Shown one piece after another: positions 47,876-60,100 of a stretch of 64,000 nucleotides of DNA. The number at the start of each line of letters is the position of its first letter. Position 1 is the stretch's first letter. The translations under genes were made by a program, and so were the position numbers. Origin of the DNA: Apostichopus japonicus (Eukaryota; Echinodermata; Holothuroidea; Aspidochirotida; Stichopodidae). A model generated the notes under the pieces. The model was given only the letters and a program-made list of their open reading frames with translations. It was not told the DNA's origin and made no database searches. Location of the stretch: positions 17,655,984-17,719,983 of the forward strand of contig NC_092564.1 of NCBI RefSeq assembly GCF_037975245.1. Direction: 5' to 3'.

Positions 47876-48235
47876 ATATATACTACTTAAGTCGGATTCA
47901 ATTCAACTTAAGTGAAATTGAATTCGACTTTAGTCAAATGTATTCCACCTAAGTGATATTGAATTCCACTTAAGTAGAATACAAATGTTCTGTTTTACTT
48001 AAGTGGAATGTAATTTTACTTAGGTACAATTGTATTCCATTGAGTAGGATATAAGTTCACTTAAGTTTAATTTAATTCTACTTAAGTGAAGTGACATTTT
48101 ACTTACGTAAAATATACGGCCTATTTTACTTAAGTAAAATGGAATTCCACTTAAGTGGAATTGAGTTCTACTTAAGTGGAATTTAATTCGACTTAAGCAT
48201 AACACTGCTTCACTTAGGGTGATGTTGTATTTCAC
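47876..48235. repeat. Array of CTTAAG-centred palindromes
   Basis: About 20 near-palindromes such as TTCCACTTAAGTGGAAT, spaced about 16-20 bp, with central CTTAAG, often alternating with GAATTC. It lies just upstream of the ACE-A promoter region. Terminal inverted repeats are weak or absent. Confidence 0.85.
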
Positions 48236-49863
48236 CTGCTGTCCCACATCCTAATTTATCAAGTTTTGTACTATATATCGGCTTGACAAGTCACTTGTGT
48301 GTGATAAGACTGCAGCAAAAGTAAGGGTATAACTCGAGCAATCATTTACGAAAGGTCACAGCTGCATGGACATATGAAGAAAGTTACCAAATTTCACACG
48401 ACTATGTAGACCCATATATAAGTACATCCAACTCGGTCTGTTTGCATGTTAATTAGTATGTTAGTGTCTTGGGCTAACGTATTTCGGTGAGGAAGCGGGA
48501 GGGGAGATGGGAGGGGAGATGGAAGGGTGGGGGAGGAGGGGAGGAGCGAACTGAGGAGGACCCAAAGTTGGACATTGGTTACTAACCATCTATATATTTT
48601 ATCAATATTAACAGTTTTAATAATTGTTTATTAATTTGGTAGTTACTGTTGAACGATTGTTACTTACGAGTAGATTGAGATGAGTTCCTCGTCTCATCAG
48701 GCACGTAGTCGGCTTTTAAAAACCTAACATAACATTTTCTGTAAGCCAACGCTGTCGAGAGCTCGCATAAACACCTGCCATTGTTGCCACATATGCCACC
48801 AGGCTCCCACCCCTAGTAGCCTGACCCGGGCTCGCAGGTTCCGAGGGGTGGAATATCCATCATGGATGGAAAGAATTATGTTCCTGTCTATACGTATCCG
48901 TGACGGTGTGTGCGAAATGCCTTACAGTGGGGTCTCAGAGGAGAGGAAGGAGGGGTAGGAGAGGGGGGGGGGTCATGGGAACACGTACCCATGAAAATGC
49001 TTGGTGACCTCAAATGAAATTTGCCGTCTCAAAAACAACAGATAGCTGGTATAGGAAGACACACAACATTGACTGCTAGTGACCATGTTTTACTGCGTTT
49101 ACCTCTGCCGACATGTAAAACGCAAATTATTTATTTGAAATGAATACATCTCATCAAAGAATATCATATTTTGTGTATTAAAGAAAACTCAAGTGCTACA
49201 CATAGATGCTGCAGGTGAAATGCAACATGTTACATTTACTGATAGTAGCGACCTCTATTTGATGTTTCACTTAACAAAGTAGGCCTAATACAGAGATAGA
49301 CCAAAAGATAACGAGTTCTGGGAATGACAATGAAAGAAGTAAATAAGTTCACATCGATTTTCAAAGTACAGACGCCCTCTATTTTGGTAGTTTACGATAA
49401 ATACCTTAGGTTAACGTGATTAAACGATAAAACACTATGACCCATACGTGCACTATTGTGATATGCAGTTTCATTACTGAGAGGTATGTATGACTCCAAA
49501 ATTTATTATTGAATAGTTCCCTCATTTATTTCATCTGAGCTTTTTTTCACAGTTGTTCTTTGTTAACTGATCATCGACATAAATTGTTTAAGGAGTGTAT
49601 GAAGCTAATTTTGAGGGTAGATCTTTGAATTGACAGGACAATATGGTTCAATGTCTTCCAGTTTATTTATACTGTCTTTGTTTGTTCAATTAAATAAATT
49701 ACCAACTCTTTCCTTTTAATTTGGTCATTAAAGATGCGCCGAGGTTCCATTTCTTTACTATTCACATGTCGAACTCACAATTGAACTGTGAAACGTAGTG
49801 TCTTCCGGGTCAGACTGAACTTTAAAATTCAGACCGTTAAGAACTTGCCGCTATCCCTTACGG
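48236..49863. other. Intergenic sequence between ACE-B and ACE-A
   Basis: G-rich patch at 48495-48550, then AT-rich sequence. No gene, and no C-terminal ACE-B exon, is recognised. Confidence 0.4.
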
Positions 49864-50431
49864 CAGGGGTTCCCTAACTGGGATGCATGAATACCCAGAG
49901 GGTGCGTGAGTCCATCCCAGGGGGTTCGTGAGACGTTTCGGAAAGTCAATAGAGTACTTTTTGTTGAACTAAAATCTGTTATATCATATCATTTAGTAAT
50001 GTACACAAGTCGTACCTGTCGACATACCCTTTTCGCGTTCCATAAGCATATGTTGCCATCGTAGTACAGTGCATGTGATAAATAAATGAATTATGAAACA
50101 GACACAAGCCGCATGACGTTGGTGAAGTTGGTGTATGCATGACAGTACGTCCGATAAAGAGCTGAGAAAGTAACTGAAAGGTTGGCCAAAGTATAACAAA
50201 AAGTAAAAAAGCAAGGCGAGCATAAATTCAAGCTGGAAAATTGTTGTTGAGTGACAACATCCAGTCACTATCCTGTTTTAACATGATATACCAGTTCAAT
50301 ATTACACTATGAACTGTTATGCGTATTATAGTATAATAATGACTCAGATCGTGTCTCGAAAAGTTGTGGGTTTGTGGACAACTCTGACATCCACAGGGGG
50401 TGCGTTGGGGGAAAAAGTTAGGGAAACCCTG
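49864..50431. mobile_element. hAT-like MITE with 8-bp target duplication
   Basis: The left end CAGGGGTTCCCTAACT and right end AGTTAGGGAAACCCTG are inverted with one or two changes. Flanking octamers CCTTACGG and CTTTACGG match at seven of eight positions. About 568 bp, no transposase frame. Confidence 0.82.
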
Positions 50432-52372
50432 CTTTACGGTCACTCTCCCTCAGCCCTCTATATATATGTACGCGATAACACAGGGTAGGGAACAGACTGT
50501 GATTCCCGACGGGACGAAGGCTGCGTATTATTGCAAATTTCGATTCATGGAGATTATATGGAAAACACCAAAAATAGCCTATAAGTATACCTCAGAATGC
50601 ACCATTTCGCATCTATTTTTTTATTTAAATTTTGGGCTAAGGGGTGGGAGCGAGGGGTTGGGTGGGTGAGGGAGGGAAGAATTGGGGGGAACGGACCAAT
50701 TACGTAAGAGTCGGCTTCGATGACCTCATGGCCACAACCTATCTGTTGGAAAATCCAGGATCCTCCCCTGACCGACTAATGATTACCAAAGAAAGTTTCT
50801 TTCTATTAAATCTTAAATAATCAACATAAGTACGCTTTTAGTTTAACGTCTGATTGGTCTACTTGTGTTGCGAATGAAATACAAAATGTAGAAATTAACA
50901 TGGATAAGGTTGATCGAGGGAAAGGCTCGAAAATCTCGTAGGTATCAGGTAGCTAAGGGTTTCGCGTTCATGTTGATCAGTTTTTTATCCTTCTTCTGGC
51001 TCTTCTACTTCCTTTCTGTTTATAAGTTAAAGGTTAGTAACACACACACACAAAACCAGAACAAATTCATGTTGCTTTAAAAATTAACGTTTTCTTTCCA
51101 ATTTTTTTTTATTGCTATTCAGAAACGGTACATAAGAATTGAATGCAAATTTCACCACAATGCTTAGATTATGTTCCTCTTTAACATATCAAAACGAAAT
51201 TTTGACCTGGATTATTCTTTTAATCTGCCCGACGTAAGCATCTTAACTTATTGTTAGTGAATGGTAATTTTGTGGTGGCGCACTACTTTAAACTAATTAA
51301 AGTTATTTTCATGTAAAAGTAAAAGGAGCCTACCAAGGTGGATTACGTACCGGTGTACTGGTTACTTCTACAACTACTTTCATACGGGTGGGGCAGGAGG
51401 AGATTGAGGGGATCCGAGTAAATATAGACACGATAAGGGTGATATCAGTAAACCCTTCTCATCTAACATACATGCACCGAAGCCAATGATTTTATTGATT
51501 GCTTACTTATCTCTTAACTTGTTGAGCATATTAATTAGATTTCTGCCAAGTTCGATTACAAATCGGAGTAGCGTCCTCTAATTTTTCATGTTAGTGTCGA
51601 TGGCGCTCGACACTATCCAAATTCAGAGAAACGGTAGGCTATAATATTCTCAACCATAACAAAATTATTTAATAACTTCCTGAGATCATTTGAAATGTCA
51701 TCGAAATAATATAGCTAAGAACTAAAAGACCTGTGATGAATGAAAATGAAAAGCATTTCAAGTAGCAGCCTAGGCATTTCACTGTGGCTTGACGAAATGA
51801 TGGCGCTATAACATTAAAGGACTTTGATTGGATTATTGTAAAAATTCGACGACTGTTGTTAGCCAAAAAATCTGACATAAATGCCAGAAATACCGTCAAC
51901 TTCACAACTTAAGGTAATTAAAGGATGGTGTGGGAGAGGGGGTTAGGAGCAGGGTCTCCTTTTCCTGGATGAAAACTATTTATATGTTCAATATTATAAG
52001 GCAGTGTTTGAGCATTAAAGATAACCTTGTGTGTGAGAGGGGTGGAGGGGAGGGGGGTGGGGGTAAAAACAGATGTTTTGTTCTAAAATTTCGAAATAAG
52101 ATGACGAATGTATCTGAGAATTTATAAATTGAAGGAATTCCCTTATGCTTATGATTACTTATCATCATTAATTACTCTTGAATATTATGAAACTGATAAT
52201 GACCAGAAAGCCAATCAAAACCTTCGAATGATGGATTGCAAATCCAGCACCAGTCCATTGTTGAGGTTCTGCAGAATAAACGTGTAAAACAGCAAAATTA
52301 GATTATTTTTAGATCTATAGTTATTCTAGTAGCTCAGTTACGAAATGGTAACATTACATGAGATCATTAGAT
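50432..52372. other. Intergenic sequence, no gene seen
   Basis: G-rich patch at 50635-50690 and one copy of the dispersed repeat (51135-51225). Any ACE-B tail exon could lie in this stretch but was not found. Confidence 0.4.
51135..51225. repeat. Dispersed repeat, copy 2
   Basis: Same order of phrases as at 44985-45075 (ATGCTTAGATTATGTTCCTC then TTTTGACCTGGATTATTCTT). Confidence 0.8.
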
Positions 52373-52808
52373 CAGGGTTGTCCAACCTACGGGCCGCGGG
52401 CCACAGTGCGGCCCGCCGCAAGGTCCCGTCCGCCCCGCCAACCTCATTAATTTACAAATGTACTTTTACCCAGGAATTCTTCCTTGATAAATTTGAGAGA
52501 TCATTATATCTCAATATGAAGATTGTTTTATACAGATCAGAAGGCTTGTGAAGTGTCATTTCCTGCAATCTGGGGATCTTTTGGACGATTTTTTTTCTTG
52601 CACGCCACGCGCCAACCTACGGTGGCGCTCCGCTTGTATAGTAACTTAATTTCCCATACCCCCTAACAGACCCCTAGCGGGGCCACTGAAATTTGCCGCT
52701 CTGGCACGAAACCCTGGATATGCCACAGGAGCTTGTAGGCTCATGCGGCCCCTCCTTTATCATAATCATTCGAGGTGGCCCTCCTCATCAAAAGGTTGGA
52801 CAACCCTG
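52373..52808. mobile_element. hAT-like MITE just downstream of ACE-B
   Basis: Ends CAGGGTTGTCCAACCT and AGGTTGGACAACCCTG are inverted. Flanks CATTAGAT and TGTTAGAT agree at six of eight bases. 436 bp. It contains a diverged GCGCCA hairpin core at 52541-52643. It sits 150 bases past the ACE-B stop candidate. Confidence 0.8.
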
Positions 52809-52958
52809 TGTTAGATAATCATTTATATGTCATTCCGTATCATGAATTTCATTACGTTTGAAATTATTTCTCTTCACAATTTCACATCTCGGAAAGTAAA
52901 AACAAAAGTAGAAGATATTTCACGTGCACTAACATGTAGCTCCTTGTAACAGTAGATA

Positions 52959-53145
52959 CTAACCTGCTGGAGTCCAGTTGGGAACTCCATCCCATCCCAG
53001 AGTTTCGCCTTGGTTTTCTACCTCTAACCAGTCAATAAGAGGTTGGAAGTACTCCACAAGTGGAAGGGCTGACATTTCTCTTTGCCCTGTTATGGCTTCC
53101 ATAGCATCAGGCCATGGTTTGCTACTGCCAGTCTTCAGCATATCC
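52959..53145 (-). CDS. ACE-B exon equivalent to ACE-A exon 14
   Basis: It encodes [20 protein letters not shown] and ends [13 protein letters not shown]. Two endings fit: a donor CAG|GTTAGT with exon end 52964, or read-through to the TAG at 52959-52961 one codon later. The first would need a tail or anchor exon between 52.9 and 47.5 kb, and none was recognised there. Confidence 0.92.
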
Positions 53146-53949
53146 CTATATCATTACAGATAGTTTTAAATATAATAAATACAAAAGTATATATGTATCT
53201 GCCAATTAACAAGTAAATATAATAAACAAAGTAGGTTGAGACACACACAAAAAGAGGATCATATGCATATGTATTTTGTCACTGATTATTCATAGTCTAT
53301 AATGTTTATTCAGTAGTCTTTTTTATCAGTTAGAAATGTCCGTATAGTACTCTGATGACCTTGTTGTTGTTTTTTGAAACAGAAGTGAAAACAAATGAAA
53401 TGCTATGGGCGCCATCTTGTGATTCACTATTGAAAGAAGTCTCGGGAAGCATTAAGGTGACGATTTTTGAATAATAATAATATAATCCGCTTCAGAAAAT
53501 TGTTACTTCCTAATACAGAATGGTGTATCATATACATTTTTTGTTATTTTGAGAGGAATCAAAGAGATCTTCAAATGGTCTGAAAATCAAGCGACAAATG
53601 TCCAGAAAATGAATATAAAACCGGATATCTTTACAAGAAATAAAATGTTGTATACAGTTGATTTGTAGTTCATCTTTTCTATATCAGAGCATTCACGCTT
53701 CTTGCACGCTTTGTGCACGCAGGTCACCTTGGTGATGACATGAGTCCGTACCTATATTCAAAATATATCACGCTATGTACCAGTAAAATAAAAATCAGGG
53801 TATTTGTTTTTATAGTATACTATTTGTACACGCAACAGCATAGAACATAAATAATACTAGAGGTACGTATTACAAATCAGTAGTGTAAGTTTCTAAGCAT
53901 TTTAGACTTTACAATCCAAAACAAAGATACAAACACACACACACACGCA

Positions 53950-53999
<50 letters not shown>

Positions 54000-54013
54000 T
54001 GCGTGCGTGTGTG

Positions 54014-54067
<54 letters not shown>

Positions 54068-54073
54068 TGCGTG

Positions 54074-54128
<55 letters not shown>

Positions 54129-57100
54129 CCTGCAAGTCTGTCTCCGATTTCGTCCAAAGAATATAGAACACGCAACCGTTGACATAACAAAAAGGTTTTG
54201 CTATAGAAAATGCCTCTATATGTTTATATAAATTCATACGAAAGTTCCAGTTCATGGCATTGTTAATTTGGCAAAGTCACATGGTACATCTATATAGCAG
54301 TGACCCACCATCATGCAATGGTAGTTCTCTGTGTTAGTAAATTTGGTTCATTTACTTACCCAAGGAGTTTCCCGGCTTCCATTGATTCATATATGTCACA
54401 TTTATACAGAGGACCAGTACGTCCAGCTGCATCACAAAGAGATTTGTGGAATTGGAACTGGATAACAAAACTAATGAAATATCTGAAATGTGAAGGGAGA
54501 GTAAACAAATTGTGTTCATGAAATCTTGTACTGGTTTTGGTCCTTTGGACTTTATTTTGATCAATTTATTCCGTTAGGTTTTGATTGATTTGAACGGTGC
54601 CTTTTTACTTTCTTCAATGTATTATACTATAGAAATAATATTGCTTGATATTGTTATCCATATCTTTTCATTTCATCTATATGATATTAATATATAAGAG
54701 GTAAACAGGTTATCATATCATAATAAACTTACGAGGTGTTATAACCTCCATTTCAAGGGAACTTTGTTTACAACCTTCGTATTGCTAAAGTGCGATGTTT
54801 TTTAGTAATATATGGTATCAAATGTTGACACAAAATGGTGCCGGTAAGGTGGTTAGGGAGGGAATAAATTTGCTTACCTTATGTAAGGCACATCTGCGGG
54901 GATATGATACTTTGCTGCAGGGTCAAAGTCAGTTTCTGTTCTTGTGGTCGGTGGAATAATACCCTGGTAGTCAAGCCTAAGAAGAGAGGTATACAGGATG
55001 ATATGAAAATATATTCGTAACGTTATTTGAAATATCGACAGACTCATTAAAGAGTATGGTTCTCTATAAACTAGGGTGTCATTAAAGTCCGGCGAATGGG
55101 CAAGGGGCGGGGTACTGACATTGTCACCATCAAAAAAAACTATGATTGTCCAGACAAACCGCGCGTATGGAAAGCCGTTTTAACATTTAATAAGGAATTT
55201 CAGATATCTCGAAATAATTTCAGATATCTCAAATTAAATTACAGATATCTCCAATTTATTTAAGATATCTACAAATAATTTCAGATATCTCAAATTAAAT
55301 TACAGATATCTTCAATTTATTTAAGATATCTACAAATAATTGCAGATATCTTAAAATCAATTGCAGATATCTCAAAATACCAGAGAATTTCAGATATCTG
55401 AAATTGAATTCGAAATATCTGAAACTGAATTCGAGATATCTGAAATTGAATTTGAGATATCTGAAATTGAATTCAAGATATTTGAAATTGAATTCGAGAT
55501 ATCTGAAATTCTATTTCAGATATCTGAAATATAATTTTAGATATCTAAAATTAAAGGCAATTTAAGATATCTAAAATTCCCGATTAAATGTTAAAATGGC
55601 TTTCCATACGCGCGAACACGCGATCATGATGGAGTCGAAAAGACGAGTAAACCGTATCGGATTACCTTACCGACAAGTTGATTAATTTTCTCGACAAACC
55701 GAAAGCTTTTCCCCGATAACGGGATCTATTACTCAACCCCACCCATAAAAGTGGAAAGGGGCGTATCGAGTAATTCCAGACGATTTTGTAATAGAATATA
55801 ATATATTTCTCCTCAAAACATCTATTCAAGAGGTGCAAATATTCCCCCCCCCCATTAATTGCCCATCATGTCGGCACCCAAGGTGACCACAAAATATGAG
55901 GAAAATATAATACTAGGTATTTAAACTTTGAAACAACTTCAGGATTCACATGAATCGTCCAATTCCCAGCTGCCTTCCATCCATATTCGCTCCACCGCAA
56001 AATATTCATAGAAAAGTCTACTGTTTGTGAAGTTGTATATATAATATGCACAGGAAATGCGTTGTCTTGTTTATAGAAATGCATTTTCGTGTATCGTGCG
56101 CCTAGTGCGCCATCAGTCCTGAAATCGGCAGATGTCAAATTAAATTGAAAATGTTATATATGGTTGTTACTAGTTACCCGTTGTAGGAGGAAAGACCTTA
56201 TATCAAATTACGTTGTGTCATCATCTTTCACAGTTTGGTATTGTGGTTGTAAAAAAAATCGAAAACAACAAAATGAATGAAGTCAAAACCTGAGCTTCCA
56301 CCAGTCTCGGTTATAGTTTTCCGGCAAGGTGGTACCATCAAAAATGTCCCATCTCCACAGGTCCATGAGATAACCGAATGGAAGGAACGCTATCTTATCC
56401 AAGGCAACGCTCATCAAGTAGTTGATATCGGCTTCTATAAATAAGATAGATAGCATTTATGCAGGTACATACAATTCATCACCCAAGCCGAAAAGGTGTG
56501 AGCTTATATTTGTTCTTAACGTGTAGCATATTATGCATTTATATGCCAGGGTGTTATAACACACTAACAAGTGTTATGTTTTAGAGCTAGATATGTTAAA
56601 GATACAATACAGAAAATCGTAGTGGTATTATACATTTTTTATTTATTTATTTTTATTTATTTTTATTTATTTTTATTTTTATTTTTATATAATATAAAAT
56701 ATTTTTATATTTTATATATTTTTATATTTATATATATATATATATATATTTTTAACACAGGCCGCAATAAAATGTGCCTCTAGCATAACACGTGTTATCA
56801 TGTTATAACACAGATGCATATAAATGCGCAATATATTCAAGTCGAAAACGCTATAAGCAACTGTACAATTCGGTTCGGGTGAATTCATGGTGTATATACC
56901 AACAGTGCAAGGATGCTATGTGCAGAGTCAGTAAATATAGTTTCTGTATATAGCATGGGGGGGGGGGGGGATACACAGGGGCTAGAACCACTGAGCAGGA
57001 GCAAATTAAGGGGAGCAGGAAATCTGAAGGGAGGTTGGGAAAAATAAGGTATAACAAATACTGTAGTCTCTTTATCACAATACACTTCAGGAAAAGAGTG

Positions 57101-60100
57101 CAAAATGGGTCCCGGTCCCTGTGACATAATTGTCTCACGGGGCACGCGGACCTGACTTCCGGTGCCATTGCCCGACATACCGTAGTGCCACATAGTGCCA
57201 CAAATTTCCACAAAATTATCTCTGGGATACATTTAGTGTATCGGAAGCGTTTCTTAGTTTTGGTACACCTTTTTGAAAGAATGGCACAACTCTCAAAAAA
57301 GAACTACAAACATAGTTGTCTGGGTTTCCCTATACTGCTGTATTACTTTACCTTGATTTTTCTTCTTTCCTTGTCATTTTACGTTAAACATCATATGAAC
57401 ATTCCTTAAATAATTCAGAAAAAAAGACGTTCCCTAGCCACTGGTCATGAATACGAAATATGAATAACATGTAAATATGAAAGTTATGAATAAATAAGAA
57501 TTATTAACAATTCTTAGTAACCGAAAAACTGTATTCCCCCCCCCCCCCCCTTTTTCGTTTGAGAAACAGATCTTCTCGAGTATACATCATTAGAATGACA
57601 CTTATGAGTATAGTAAAAGGAAAGACTCCAATGAATGGGTACTTGAGAACCCGATTCACACAGATATTAAAACACCACTACTGTAAATCTGACTTTTTTC
57701 ACTCTAAACGAACTACATGAGATCTGTAATCACAACAACTGTATCAATGAAAGCTAAAATGTAAATGTAACGACTGTCTTCTGATCTCATTTTGCAAAGA
57801 CTCTCGCCAGTCGCAGGCAACCTTACGAACCATACTCATAGGCGTAGTAGGCGGGGAGCGGGGGGATGCAGCCACCCCCCTAATCAAAAATTTTGTAGAA
57901 ATTCGGGCAATATGCTGAGAATTTTTCGGGCACCTATACTGAAAGAAAAATATATTGCTATGTGTTTTTCAATGGATAAACTGATATCGTTATTATCATT
58001 ATTATTGTAACGACTTTCCCAATAATTCTAACCAATATGGAAGGGTAATAACACGGCAAATGATTGTATGTAATAACTAGTCCATTCCTTTAGATATGCA
58101 CATTAACATATGTTGAACGCGCGAAGAGCGCGCGAAAAATTTTGGTAATATATTTCTGACAAGTTGTTACAGCCCCCCTTCCCCCCTCCCAAAATCAAAT
58201 TATTGAGCTCCAACGCCTATGACCATACTTGATACATTGGTTGAGTCATACACATGCATACATCCTCAGTTCATACTGTGATCCAAATTGCACATCCTTC
58301 AGATTTTTCAAAACGACCCAGTTTTCACTTGTGGTACAAAATGATAACGATAACAATAGTTACTCGCTTTCTCTGTCTGTATATCGGGTGCACCATTGAT
58401 AGCAGTGGCGTAGGAAGGTACTTTTGAGTGGGGGGGGGGCTGAAGACTGATGGCCAGCCTGGGGGAGGGGTCTAAGGGGAGGGGGTGTCCCCCTCCCCTT
58501 TGGAATTTTTTTGCATTTCCAGGTGGCCTCAGATGCAATTTGGTGCAATTTAGCACACTTCAACACCCATTCCATTTTGTAAACTTAATTTTGTATTTTC
58601 ACCTGGCCTTAGATGCAATTTGGTGCTCCAAATGAGATTTTTTTTCTCATTTGGAAATGAAAAAGGGGTTTTCTGACTTGCGAACTGGGGGGGGGGCGGA
58701 ATGATACTTCCGCCCCTCCACATTTTCACTGGGGGGGCTGGCGCAGAGCTATCCTTACCATCATCTTCTGCAATTTCGTCCAAGAGGTCGACGGCTTGTA
58801 GATGGACTGGTGTTGATACAGAAAGCGCTAAGACGTCTCCGACCGCCTCATGGAAACCAGGATTTGCCCCATCTCTGTACACGACTGGTTGGTCCTTGTA
58901 TTGAAGGAAATATTCCACGTGACCCATTTCATGATGGATGGTGATGAAATCATCCATTGTTAAATCGGTGCACTGTTTGATTCTACAGAAACAAAGACAG
59001 TTATTTCACATTTTACGATTAATTCCTTTATCCCGCTAATTTCAACTTTTGACACCACTTTATCCCAAAGAAAGAGACTGAATTTGATAACAAACGGTTA
59101 AACTTGTCCATCAACTGTGCAACATTTTTTGCTGACCTTTATACATCTATACCTACAATTCTGGCAGACTTGCCCAAAGTGAGTACACTTGTAGACTTAA
59201 CTAAAGTCTGTTGTTTGGTAAAAGTGCCTAACGTCAATAGGCTGATAGACTTGCTTAAAGTCTACAGTTTTGATAAGACTTACCCGAAAGTCTGTAAGCT
59301 GGTAGACTTGCATAAATCCACAATTTTGATTGACTTACCTAAAGTCTGTAGGCTGATGCAAACTTACCATAAAGTCTGCACGCTGGTAAAGGCTTACCTA
59401 AAGCCAATACGCTGATATAGACCTGCCTAAAGTATACAGTTTTGATAGACTTACCCTAAAGGAGGTAGGCTGATACAGACTTACCCTAAAGTATGTAGGC
59501 TGATACAGACTTACCCTAAAGTCTGTAGGCTGATACAGACTTACCCTACAGTCTGTAGGCTGATACAGACTTACCCTAAAGGAGGTAGGCTGATACAGAC
59601 TTACCCTAAAGTCTGTAGGCTGATACAGACTTACCCTAAAGTCTGTAGGCTGATACAGACTTACCCTAAAGGAGGTAGGCTGATACAGACTTACCCTAAA
59701 GTCTGTAGACTGATACAGACTTACCCTACAGTCTGTAGGCTGATACAGACTTACCCTAAAGGAGGTAGGCTGATACAGACTTACCCTAAAGTCTGTAGGC
59801 TGATACAGACTTACCCTACAGTCTGTAGGCTGATACAGACTTACCCTAAAGGAGGTAGGCTGATACAGACTTACCCTAAAGTCTGTAGGCTGATACAGAC
59901 TTACCCTAAAGTCTGTAGGCTGATACAGACTTACCCTAAAGGAGGTAGGCTGATACAGACTTACCCTAAAGTCTGTAGACTGATACAGACTTACCCTACA
60001 GTCTGTAGGCTGATACAGACTTACCCTAAAGGAGGTAGGCTGATACAGACTTACCCTAAAGTCTGTAGGCTGATACAGACTTACCCTAAAGGAGGTAGGC

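Noticed and set aside
53877-54255. YIYIYI-rich open frames
   Set aside because: Translation of (TA)n microsatellites; the same applies at 1114-1317, 2133-2363, 11292-11516, 19416-19730 and 62762-62980.
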